A stretch of DNA of 7,512 nt, taken from assembly GCA_030640275.1 (NCBI GenBank), contig DAOWJR010000049.1, positions 1 to 7,512 on the forward strand. Direction: 5' to 3'. Below the pieces are notes generated by a model. That model saw only the letters and a program-made list of their open reading frames with translations. It did not search any database and was not told the origin of the DNA. Below, piece after piece: positions 1 through 6,260 of this stretch; the stretch's first letter is position 1; each line of letters starts with the position of its first letter. This DNA comes from Actinomycetes bacterium. GTDB lineage: Bacteria > Actinomycetota > Humimicrobiia > JAHJRV01. A program made the position numbers and the translations under genes.

Positions 1-471
1 AATTTAGGAATAAAATTAAAAAAAGAAGTTATAAATAATGCAATTGAGCAACTATATAAAGAATGTCTTCCAACAATAAGACTTGGGAATGGTGTTGAAG
101 AAACTCTAAATAGATTAGTCAAAGATGGTTATATTTTAGGTATTATTTCAAATGCCCGTTATTCTCCTTTCATTTTTTGGGTTTTGGATAAGTTTGAAAT
201 AAAGAAATATTTCAAAGATGTTATTGTTTCAGCAGCTGTTGGGGAAAGAAAGCCATTTGCTGAAATTTTTAATATTGCATTAAATAGGTTAAATACAAAA
301 CCTGAAGAAGCTGCTTTTGTTGGAGATTACTATCCTTATGATATAGTAGGTGCAAAGGATGTGGGAATGAAAACATTCTGGCTAAATCAGGGACAAAAAG
401 ATGAAAAAAGGGAACATGCAGATTTTGTTATATCTGAAATCAATGAGATACTAAATTATCTAAATGATTAA
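1..471 (+). CDS. HAD-superfamily hydrolase, 5'-truncated by the window edge
   Basis: The frame is open from base 1 to the TAA at 469-471 (156 codons), so the true start lies before the window. An internal TTG at 184 is not a credible start because conserved HAD sequence precedes it. Visible motifs, numbered from base 1, are motif II in GIISNA (Ser50), the motif III lysine in GERKP (Lys84), and motif IV in FVGD with Asp109 and Asp114, followed by GAKDVGM. The motif I DxDx(T/V) nucleophile segment should lie upstream of the window. This order fits HAD subfamily IA phosphatases (phosphoglycolate phosphatase or YjjG type), cytosolic Mg-dependent enzymes acting on small phosphorylated metabolites. 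The substrate cannot be told from the sequence. The nitroreductase gene follows after 73 bp and could be cotranscribed. Confidence 0.88.
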   Translation, partial: NLGIKLKKEVINNAIEQLYKECLPTIRLGNGVEETLNRLVKDGYILGIISNARYSPFIFWVLDKFEIKKYFKDVIVSAAVGERKPFAEIFNIALNRLNTKPEEAAFVGDYYPYDIVGAKDVGMKTFWLNQGQKDEKREHADFVISEINEILNYLND

Positions 472-544
472 AAAATATCTAATTTCAATTCATTATTTAT
501 TTGAGTTAATTCCAATATTTTATTAAAAAATTGGAGGTGATGAA

Positions 545-1069
545 ATGGCTATCGAGCTTTTGGAAGTTATATATAACAGAAGTAGTTGTAGAAATTTTTT
601 AGATAAACCTATCGAGGAATGGATGCTGGAAAATCTACTTGAGTCTATGAGAAGAGCACCATCGGCAGGAAATATTCAACCATGGCATTTTTTTGCTATA
701 TTAAATCAGAAAATTAAGAATAAACTTGCTAATGCAGCATATGGACAGGGATTTATTGCAAAGGCACCAGTTGTATTTGTAGTATGTGTAAATCCAATAA
801 GGTCATCTTTGGGTTATGGTAAAAGGGGAAGAAGTCTATATTGCATTCAAGATGCTGCAGCAGCTACAGAAAATCTATTGATTGCAGCAGAAGCTATGGG
901 ATTAGCTGGATGTTGGGTTGGGGCTTTTAATGAGGAGAAGGCAGCAAAAGTGTTAAATTTGATACCATACTTAAGACCAGTTGCTATAGTACCAATCGGT
1001 TATCCTGTAAAAAAGAGAGGTCCTACACACAAAAATTCTATAGAAGAGGTAACTACAATAATAAGGTGA
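545..1069 (+). CDS. Nitroreductase-family FMN oxidoreductase
   Basis: The product has 174 residues, a normal length for a compact nitroreductase-fold protein. The ATG at 545 follows a strong Shine-Dalgarno GGAGGT (533-538) with 6-nt spacing. The N-terminal NRSSCR (residues 11-16, Arg12, Ser13, Arg16) is the usual FMN-phosphate-binding element. APSAGNIQPW (38-47) is the family hallmark that packs against the flavin, and GCWVGAF (122-128) followed by VAIVPIGYP (146-154) is the typical C-terminal FMN-binding part. Family members are cytosolic homodimers that use NAD(P)H to reduce nitroaromatics, quinones or flavins; the physiological substrate is unknown here. The HAD gene lies 73 bp upstream and a palindromic repeat cluster follows. 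No terminator is evident. The family assignment is secure, the specific function is not. Confidence 0.93.
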   Translation: MAIELLEVIYNRSSCRNFLDKPIEEWMLENLLESMRRAPSAGNIQPWHFFAILNQKIKNKLANAAYGQGFIAKAPVVFVVCVNPIRSSLGYGKRGRSLYCIQDAAAATENLLIAAEAMGLAGCWVGAFNEEKAAKVLNLIPYLRPVAIVPIGYPVKKRGPTHKNSIEEVTTIIR

Positions 1070-1080
1070 ACTTTATACTA

Positions 1081-1175
1081 TGTCATTGCGAGTAACATGA
1101 TTCCTCATTTGTCATTGCGAGGGACGAACTTATTTGGTTGTCATTACGAGGAGCGTAAGCGACGAAGCAATCTCA
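1081..1175. repeat. Cluster of GTCATTGCGAG palindromic-type repeats, 29-bp phased
   Basis: TGTCATT(G/A)CGAG starts at 1081, 1110 and 1139, exactly 29 bp apart. The last copy is the most complete and ends in GAAGCAATCTC (1164-1174). The same two end motifs recur, also in inverted orientation, at 4285-4380. Such elements are common dispersed REP-like repeats in several bacterial lineages. Only the first 12 bases of each unit are conserved, and the intervening 17 bases differ. Confidence 0.8.
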
Positions 1176-1256
1176 CTAACTAAATATTTTTTATAATAAT
1201 TTTAAGTAAGGAATAAAAATTTAACATTTTATTATTGTAACAACATTCTTTGAATT

Positions 1257-2387
1257 ATGTCTTTAGAAAGTAAGATAAAAGATTTTAGTAAAGGAATTGG
1301 AATTGATCTCATAGGAATTACATCAGCAGAACCTTTTAATGATGTTGAAAGAGTATTTATTGAAAGAATCAAAAAAGGATACTATAGAAGTTTTAATTAT
1401 AATAGTGAAAGAGTGAAATTTATCTGCAATCCTAAAAAAATTTTACCGGATGCAAAAAGTATAATTTCTATTGCATTATCCTACAATGTGCATGTTGAAG
1501 AGATAGAAAATAAGCTAAGAGAAAATTCAAATAATACACTTTTAAAGGATCAAAAAAATAAAGGAGTAGTAAATTCATATAATATATATTCTAATGAGAG
1601 AGAAACTGGTAGCAAGGAAAATACCGGTATAATCTCAAAATTTGCTTTGGGAATTGATTACCATGAAATTTTAAGAGATAAATTAGAAATTTTAGCTGAT
1701 TTTATTAAGAAAATATCCTTAAAGAATTTTAAATATAAAATATTAGTAGATACAGGACCAATGGTGGATAGGGCAGTAGCATTCAGAGCTGGAATCGGGC
1801 AATATGGAAAGAACTGCTGTATAATAACAAAAAGATTCGGTTCCTGGATCTTTTTAGGTGAAATGATAACAAACTTAGAATTGCAATCTGATAAGTCTAA
1901 TTTTGAAGATTGTGGTGATTGTGATTTATGTATTAGGGCTTGTCCAACCCAGGCTATTATATCACCATATATTATAGACACAAGAAAGTGCATATCTCAT
2001 CTTACACAGAAGAAAGGTGAGATTCCTATGAATTTGTTAGAAAAAATGGGTAGAAGAATTTATGGATGTGATATATGTCAGGATGTTTGTCCTTATAACA
2101 AAGAAGCCGAATTTACAAAAGAAAGTGATTTTTTACCAATACTGCAAACAGGTAAAGATTTAGAACTTTCAAAATTAATTAACATTAATGAATCTGATTA
2201 TAATAAATTGTTCAGTAGCAGTGTAATTACCTGGATTGGAAGAAATACATTAAGAAGAAATGCAATAATTGCTTCAGGTAATATAGCTGATTTAAATGCA
2301 ATAGATTCACTCTTAAAAGTCTATAAAGATGATGATGAAATAATAAGAAAGTATGCAGATTGGGCTATAAAAAAAATAAAAAAATAA
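1257..2387 (+). CDS. queG: Epoxyqueuosine reductase QueG
   Basis: The product has 376 residues, close to the usual QueG length. It catalyses the last step of queuosine synthesis, reduction of epoxyqueuosine to queuosine in tRNA, using cobalamin and two 4Fe-4S clusters. The N-terminal catalytic part includes DTGPMVDRAVAFRAGIGQYG (165-184) and GSWIFLGE (195-202). The ferredoxin part has Cys219, 222, 225 and 229 in CGDCDLCIRACP, Cys245 in RKCISHLT, and Cys271, 274 and 278 in YGCDICQDVCPYNK, with HEAT-like LRRNAIIASGN near the C terminus (332-342). Residues about 80-124 form a polar low-complexity insert where relatives are shorter. An in-frame TGA lies two codons before the ATG, so 1257 is the earliest start, yet no Shine-Dalgarno is visible. 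No other queuosine gene is nearby. Confidence 0.95.
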   Translation: MSLESKIKDFSKGIGIDLIGITSAEPFNDVERVFIERIKKGYYRSFNYNSERVKFICNPKKILPDAKSIISIALSYNVHVEEIENKLRENSNNTLLKDQKNKGVVNSYNIYSNERETGSKENTGIISKFALGIDYHEILRDKLEILADFIKKISLKNFKYKILVDTGPMVDRAVAFRAGIGQYGKNCCIITKRFGSWIFLGEMITNLELQSDKSNFEDCGDCDLCIRACPTQAIISPYIIDTRKCISHLTQKKGEIPMNLLEKMGRRIYGCDICQDVCPYNKEAEFTKESDFLPILQTGKDLELSKLININESDYNKLFSSSVITWIGRNTLRRNAIIASGNIADLNAIDSLLKVYKDDDEIIRKYADWAIKKIKK

Positions 2388-2468
2388 ATAATTATCCATG
2401 AAAAAATAAAATTTTAAAATTTATTATAAGTCGTATATCTAACTTGATTAGTACATTTGCATTTAAAG

Positions 2469-2612
2469 ATGAGTTTAAAGAAATTAACTTACTGGGAAAT
2501 TATAGGTTGGTCAATAATATTTGGTCTTATCTTTCTTATTATAGGCATCCTTCTTAAAGAACAACTTATTTTATTTGCAAAGAACATTTTGGATATAATT
2601 GGCTATAAATAA
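2469..2612 (+). CDS. Possible small single-pass membrane protein (47 residues)
   Basis: A short frame runs from ATG 2469 to TAA 2610-2612. The product starts MSLKKLTYWE, has one strongly hydrophobic stretch at about residues 11-29 (IIGWSIIFGLIFLIIGILL), and ends in a mixed tail KEQLILFAKNILDIIGYK. The lysines before the hydrophobic stretch suggest a cytoplasmic N terminus by the positive-inside rule. No family is recognised. There is no clear Shine-Dalgarno, and a TTG at 2457 is an alternative start. It lies between queG and the DUF6485-like gene on the same strand, in a 294-bp gap that would otherwise be empty. AT-rich DNA produces hydrophobic frames by chance, so this is tentative. Confidence 0.45.
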   Translation: MSLKKLTYWEIIGWSIIFGLIFLIIGILLKEQLILFAKNILDIIGYK

Positions 2613-2681
2613 TTTTATTTTTTAAGATAATTTAATAGTCGAATTAAATATGTGAAATAGAAAGGAGATAATTGATATTTA

Positions 2682-2879
2682 ATGGTTGAATGTAATATTG
2701 AAGAAAATTTAGTTAATTGTAACTGTACTTATGAGCCTTGTGATAAAAAGGGAAAGTGTTGTGAATGTATAAAGTATCACTGGAGACTTGGGGAACTTCC
2801 AGCCTGTCTTTTTCCAGATGATGTTGAAAAAACTTTTGATAGATCAATTGAAAGATTCATATCAATTTATAAAAAATAA
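2682..2879 (+). CDS. Small cysteine-rich protein, DUF6485-like
   Basis: The product has 65 residues, 8 of them cysteine (4, 13, 15, 20, 26, 27, 29, 42), in the pattern CNCTYEPCDKKGKCCECIKYH, followed by GELPACLFPDD and a helical end ending EKTFDRSIERFISIYKK. From memory this matches the DUF6485 family of small Cys-rich proteins found in anaerobes; it has no established function, but the cysteine layout suggests bound zinc or an Fe-S cluster. AGGAG at 2663-2667 is a good Shine-Dalgarno, although its 14-nt spacing to the ATG is long. An in-frame TGA at 2673 leaves no earlier start. There is no signal peptide, so it is presumably cytosolic. dapL follows after 179 bp on the same strand. Confidence 0.85.
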   Translation: MVECNIEENLVNCNCTYEPCDKKGKCCECIKYHWRLGELPACLFPDDVEKTFDRSIERFISIYKK

Positions 2880-3058
2880 TGTAAGATACCATAATAATTG
2901 TAAATAACAATTAATAATGAAAACTAATAAAAATAACTGCTCATTTTTATTTAACATAGAACCCTTAATATTTAAAAGAGACAATGATTAATATTTATCA
3001 AAGAGAATAATTAATAATAAAAACAAGTAATGATTTAGTAAGAAAGAGAGTTTTAAAA
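2880..3058 (+). other. Intergenic region before dapL
   Basis: This is AT-rich and non-coding. An all-A/T inverted repeat, AATAAAAAT (2926-2934) and ATTTTTATT (2943-2951) around an 8-base loop, might be a weak hairpin but lacks the GC stem expected of a terminator. No convincing promoter was seen. Only a weak purine-rich AAAGAGAG precedes the dapL start. Confidence 0.4.
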
Positions 3059-4222
3059 ATGAAAGCTGATAGGATTAAAAATTTACCAAAATATCATTTT
3101 GCTGAGTTTAATGAAATTTTAAAAAGAAAAAGGGAGAGGGGGGAAGAGGTTATAAATTTGGGAATAGGGGATCCAGATATTCCTACTCCAGATTATATTA
3201 TTCAATGCTTACAAAAAGAAGCGCAGAACCCAATAAATCATAAATACCCTCCTTATAAAGGAATAAAAGAATTAAGGGAATCAATATCAAATTGGTTTAA
3301 AAATCGCTTTGAAGTTACTCTGGATTATGAAAAAGAGATACTTCCTTTAATTGGGACCAAAGAAGGACTTGCACATATTAGCTGGGCATTAATTGATCCA
3401 GGAGATATGGCACTTGTAGCAAATCCCTGTTATCCAGTGCATAGAACAGGGGTTATGCTTGCTGGTGGAAGCGTTTATGATTTACCCTTATTGGGGAAAA
3501 ATGACTTTTTAATTGATTTTGATGAAATTCAACCTGAAGCAGCAAAAAAAGCTAAAATGATGTTTATATGCTATCCAAACAATCCAACTTCAGCAACTGC
3601 AAATGAAGATTTTTTTAAAAAAGCAATAGAATTTGCAAAACATTATGATTTAATTATCTGCCACGACAATGCTTATTCAGAGATATCATATGGAGATTAC
3701 AGGCCAATTAGTATATTGGAGATTGATAGAAAAAAAGAAGTCAGTATTGAATTTCACTCACTTTCAAAAACCTTTAGTATGGCTGGATGGAGAATCGGTT
3801 TTGTTGTTGGAAATAGTGATGTAATTGATTCACTATATACATTAAAAACAAATATAGATTCAGGGATTCCAGGAGCTATTCAAAAAGCAGCAGTTGTAGC
3901 TCTTGATGGTATTGATGAATTTACTAAAAATGCATGTAAAATATATGAAAAAAGAATAGGCATGGTAATAAACACCTTAAAAGAATGCAAAATTGAAGCT
4001 AAAAAACCTAAAGCAACATTATATATCTGGGCTAAGGTACCAGAAGGTTATAGTTCAGACTCTTTCACTATGAAACTATTAGATAAAACAGGAGTTTTTG
4101 TAACTCCGGGAACAGCTTTTGGAAAATATGGTGAAGGCTATATTCGAATCTCAATAACTCAACCTGATAACCTAATAAAGAAAGCAATGATTAAATTTAA
4201 GGAATTTATTAAAAAATATTGA
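3059..4222 (+). CDS. dapL: LL-diaminopimelate aminotransferase (DapL)
   Basis: This is a 387-residue PLP fold-type I aminotransferase. DapL converts tetrahydrodipicolinate plus glutamate directly to LL-2,6-diaminopimelate, bypassing the acyl intermediates, for lysine and peptidoglycan. The subfamily signature is visible from the N terminus: RIKNLPKYHFAEFNEI, INLGIGDPDIPTPD (32-45), HKYPPYKG (61-68), IGTKEGLAH (98-106). PLP and substrate residues are Asn174 in YPNNPTSAT, Asp203 and Tyr206 in CHDNAYSE, the Schiff-base Lys237 in HSLSKTFSMAGWRIGF, Arg245, and Arg363 in YIRISIT for the carboxylate. NIDSGIPGAIQ (265-275) is also typical. The ATG at 3059 gives the expected N terminus despite a weak ribosome site. 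No other lysine-pathway gene is in the window. Another aminotransferase specificity is possible but less likely. Confidence 0.93.
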   Translation: MKADRIKNLPKYHFAEFNEILKRKRERGEEVINLGIGDPDIPTPDYIIQCLQKEAQNPINHKYPPYKGIKELRESISNWFKNRFEVTLDYEKEILPLIGTKEGLAHISWALIDPGDMALVANPCYPVHRTGVMLAGGSVYDLPLLGKNDFLIDFDEIQPEAAKKAKMMFICYPNNPTSATANEDFFKKAIEFAKHYDLIICHDNAYSEISYGDYRPISILEIDRKKEVSIEFHSLSKTFSMAGWRIGFVVGNSDVIDSLYTLKTNIDSGIPGAIQKAAVVALDGIDEFTKNACKIYEKRIGMVINTLKECKIEAKKPKATLYIWAKVPEGYSSDSFTMKLLDKTGVFVTPGTAFGKYGEGYIRISITQPDNLIKKAMIKFKEFIKKY

Positions 4223-4284
4223 TTTTGGCTTATCTTGCGATATTAAATTAGTATTATTGAATTATAAAAGTTCAGTAATGACTG

Positions 4285-4380
4285 TGTCATTGCGAGGGAC
4301 GGAGTCCTGAAGCAATCTCGAGATTATGGAGTTTAACCCGAGTATTTAATTGAGATTGCTTCACTTTGTTCGCAATGACA
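4285..4380. repeat. Inverted pair of the GTCATTGCGAG...GAAGCAATCTC repeat
   Basis: The left copy begins TGTCATTGCGAG at 4285 and ends GAAGCAATCTC at 4319. The right copy is its reverse, with GAGATTGCTTC at 4352-4362 and CGCAATGACA at 4371-4380. A degenerate third end, GCTCACAATGAT, lies at 4394-4405. The pair could fold into a long hairpin between dapL and the convergent lipoprotein gene. There is no T-tract, so a terminator role is only possible. It is the same family as the cluster at 1081-1175. Confidence 0.85.
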
Positions 4381-4448
4381 GGTGAGGGACTTTGCTCACA
4401 ATGATAGTTTTAACTGAATACTTATATTAAATTTTAGATTCTTATTAT

Positions 4449-5546
4449 TTAATCTTTAACTTCTTCTTGTATTTCAATTCCTTCTTTTAATATTTCTACA
4501 ATTCTATTTAAGATTTTAGGATAATAATTATTAATTTCACCGTTCAAAAGGTGATTTAAAATATCTTCTGACCCTCTTTCTTCAAATTTAATTTGATCTT
4601 CAGACCCATCTTCAGGTTGGATTTCTATAATTTCTATAAATAGAGTATCAGGTGGAGCAAAATTTAACTGAGTATGAATTGGATATCCTTCTGTAGCTTT
4701 ATTTATGTATTTTATCAAGTAAGAAAAATACCCTTCATTTTCAGTTTGATTGTTATCAGCTTGGAATCTTATATAATTACAGCTTATAGCATTAATGAAA
4801 TTGATTGCCTCTCTTTCTTTCCAGAAATCTTCATCAGTTAATGAATAACTAAATGTCAATGGATTATAAGGATCATATCTATCTACATAACCTTCAATGT
4901 CAATCAAATATTTAACATTGACTTCTGGGTATCTAGCCAATGCTCCTGTTACAACAGTTGTACCAGTACCAAATGATAAAATGCTTATTTCATTTTTGTC
5001 TACTTCAGGTTGATGTCTGATAAAGTTTAGCACAGTAATCAAATCATCCTGTGATTTAAAACCACCAAAATCAGTTTCTCCAGAACTTTTTCCTGTTCCC
5101 TCAGGATCAAAATGCAAAACTATTAAATCATTTTTTGCTAAATTGTTAGCATTGAAGATTAAATTAGGATTATCAAATTCATTACTACCCTCAAATGTAT
5201 CTTGAATTAATATAAGTGCTGGAAGTTTGTTATTAATGTTAGCTTTAATAGGAATATGAAGATGAGTATAGATTTTTTCACCATTTAGAGATGTAATAAA
5301 AACCTCTTCTTTTCTAATTTTCATTTCTTCATCTAATTCTGCATCAGTTATTTTCTCATCTTCTTTCTTTTCAATCTCTAAGGTACTTTCTTCATCGATT
5401 TCTCTATATACTGTTAAGAAGGTATCATAAATAGTGCAACCATTGAACAGTGTAATACTCAAGAAAATAATGAAAATATAGGTGACAATAGGAATAATCT
5501 TATTTTTATGTTTTAAGTTACTTTTATTTTTAGTTATTTTTATCAT
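4449..5546 (-). CDS. Lipoprotein with alpha/beta-hydrolase fold, apparently lacking the nucleophile
   Basis: This is a 365-residue protein. A Lys-rich N terminus (1-16) and hydrophobic segment (17-35) end in LFNGC, a slightly atypical lipobox with Cys37 as the predicted lipidated residue. An acidic Lys/Glu-rich linker (about 48-81) follows. The hydrolase core begins near residue 82: a first strand, then LPALILIQD (108-116), LIVLHFDPEGTGKSSGE (141-157), the elbow region ISILSFGTGTT (187-197), LARYPEVNVKYLIDIEG (203-219), FWKEREAINFINAI (241-254) and YIRFQADNNQ (258-267). Aligned to the GxSxG elbow, the sequence is S191-F-G193-T-G195, so Gly occupies the serine position and hydrolysis is doubtful. 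It is probably a membrane-anchored extracytoplasmic protein with a binding or structural role. No Shine-Dalgarno is seen before the ATG at 5546. The gene is convergent with dapL. Confidence 0.8.
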   Translation of the reverse strand: MIKITKNKSNLKHKNKIIPIVTYIFIIFLSITLFNGCTIYDTFLTVYREIDEESTLEIEKKEDEKITDAELDEEMKIRKEEVFITSLNGEKIYTHLHIPIKANINNKLPALILIQDTFEGSNEFDNPNLIFNANNLAKNDLIVLHFDPEGTGKSSGETDFGGFKSQDDLITVLNFIRHQPEVDKNEISILSFGTGTTVVTGALARYPEVNVKYLIDIEGYVDRYDPYNPLTFSYSLTDEDFWKEREAINFINAISCNYIRFQADNNQTENEGYFSYLIKYINKATEGYPIHTQLNFAPPDTLFIEIIEIQPEDGSEDQIKFEERGSEDILNHLLNGEINNYYPKILNRIVEILKEGIEIQEEVKD

Positions 5547-5931
5547 TTTAAAAATAGCTTTTAGAAACTTTGAAAAAGGATATGATGGTTATTATTATAT
5601 CTACCAGTGAAAATATATTGTACTATCTAAGCTTGGTGTTTACAATTTAATAAAATTTTACCCTTATTTAAGATGAAGAATTAATAGATTTTTGTAAACA
5701 CAACTCTTAAATAGTACATAATAATAAAATTTTAACACTTTCTATCAACAAAATTTTGATACTCTAATTTTTAGCATTAAATTAAGTGTATATTTTCTTA
5801 TATTAATTACAATAAAAAGCTCTTCTCCAAAAAGTAAAGTTAATATTATTTGTTTAAAATTATTTTTTTTAAAAAATCTAAATAAAAATTTTAACGGACT
5901 GAATAATTAATATAAATAGAATGAATAAAAT
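5547..5931. other. AT-rich intergenic region upstream of the lipoprotein gene
   Basis: No credible coding frame was found. It contains the inverted-repeat element at 5619-5718 and several AAAATTTT-centred short motifs, including AATAAAATTTTA just inside the left arm and again just outside the right arm. The promoter of the minus-strand lipoprotein gene should be here. TATAAT on the minus strand (5594-5599) is a candidate -10, but no good -35 lies upstream of it. Confidence 0.5.
5619..5718. repeat. 100-bp element with 27-bp imperfect terminal inverted repeats
   Basis: The left arm 5619-5645 (begins TGTACTATCTAAG, ends GTGTTTACAA) and right arm 5692-5718 (begins TTGTAAACAC, ends CTTAAATAGTACA) are reverse complements at 23 of 27 positions, with a perfect inner block of 10 bp. 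The middle is 46 bp and AT-rich. This could be a MITE-like element, a large RNA hairpin in the lipoprotein leader, or paired protein sites. No clean target-site duplication is seen. Confidence 0.6.
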
Positions 5932-5978
5932 AAAAATGGGCTTTTATAAAGTATAGATCTTTATAAAGCCCATTTTTT
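5932..5978 (-). terminator. Rho-independent terminator of the zinc-ribbon gene
   Basis: Arms at 5932-5951 and 5959-5978 pair over about 19 bp with a single bulged T (5942) and a 7-base loop (5952-5958). The GGGC/GCCC core is the only GC-rich part. On the minus strand the stem is followed by TTTTTATTTTATT, making a classic terminator for 6009-6260. The plus-strand side also ends in six T, so it may work in both directions. Confidence 0.88.
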
Positions 5979-6008
5979 GAAAGGAGTTGGATTAGGAGGT
6001 GGTGGGTT

Positions 6009-6260
6009 CTAAATCTTACAACCTTTCAAATTAAAATTATCTAAATTTAGATTAATTTTATTAAAATCTATATTTTCAATTTCATTTGATTGACATTCTG
6101 AGCATGTTTCAGGAATAACCTCTGACCATCCATTCTCATCTGGTAGGAGATAAGCCCAATCTAATTCTTCATCTTCATATTGTGAGATGTGAGCTTTTCC
6201 ACTCTCGCTAACATGACCATTAAAATAATCAGTGTTTCCGCATTTCTTACACCTGTACAT
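6009..6260 (-). CDS. Small zinc-ribbon protein of unknown function
   Basis: The product has 83 residues. It opens with MYRCKKCGNTD (Cys4, Cys7) and has a second knuckle CSECQSNEI (Cys53, Cys56), so the four cysteines form a probable zinc ribbon separated by a 45-residue acidic loop containing ELDWAYLLPDENGWSEVIPETC. The C-terminal tail is Asn/Leu-rich and ends GCKI. I recall similar small ribbon proteins annotated only as hypothetical; no function can be assigned, although a nucleic-acid or protein adaptor would be usual for the fold. The start is well supported by GAAAGGA (minus strand, 6268-6274) with 7-nt spacing. The gene stands alone as a single transcription unit, with its own strong promoter (6493-6520), a leader of about 225 nt and an intrinsic terminator (5932-5978). 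Confidence 0.85.
   Translation of the reverse strand: MYRCKKCGNTDYFNGHVSESGKAHISQYEDEELDWAYLLPDENGWSEVIPETCSECQSNEIENIDFNKINLNLDNFNLKGCKI

Noticed and set aside
184..471. Independent short gene starting at TTG 184
   Set aside because: The same frame is open from base 1 and encodes HAD motif II before 184, so it is the 3' part of a larger gene.
1081..1175. CRISPR-like array with 29-bp period
   Set aside because: Only about 12 bp are conserved per unit, there are just three units, no cas gene is near, and the same motif recurs elsewhere as a palindromic repeat.
1658..1993. Minus-strand frame of 111 codons inside queG
   Set aside because: It is antisense to conserved QueG motifs, including both cysteine clusters, and its translation has no recognisable domain or ribosome site.
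2926..2951. Perfect 9-bp inverted repeat as a terminator after the Cys-rich gene
   Set aside because: Both arms are A/T only, the loop is 8 bases, and no T-tract follows; expected by chance in such AT-rich DNA.
5982..6008. G-rich run as a copy of the C-rich island at 7369-7402 in inverted orientation
   Set aside because: The match is only about 10 of 11 bases around GAGGTGG; too short to support a repeat family.
5979..6040. Plus-strand gene behind AAAGGAG and AGGAGGTG
   Set aside because: Start codons after these ribosome-like sites open frames of fewer than 10 codons that stop at once; the region is the 3' UTR and end of the minus-strand zinc-ribbon gene.
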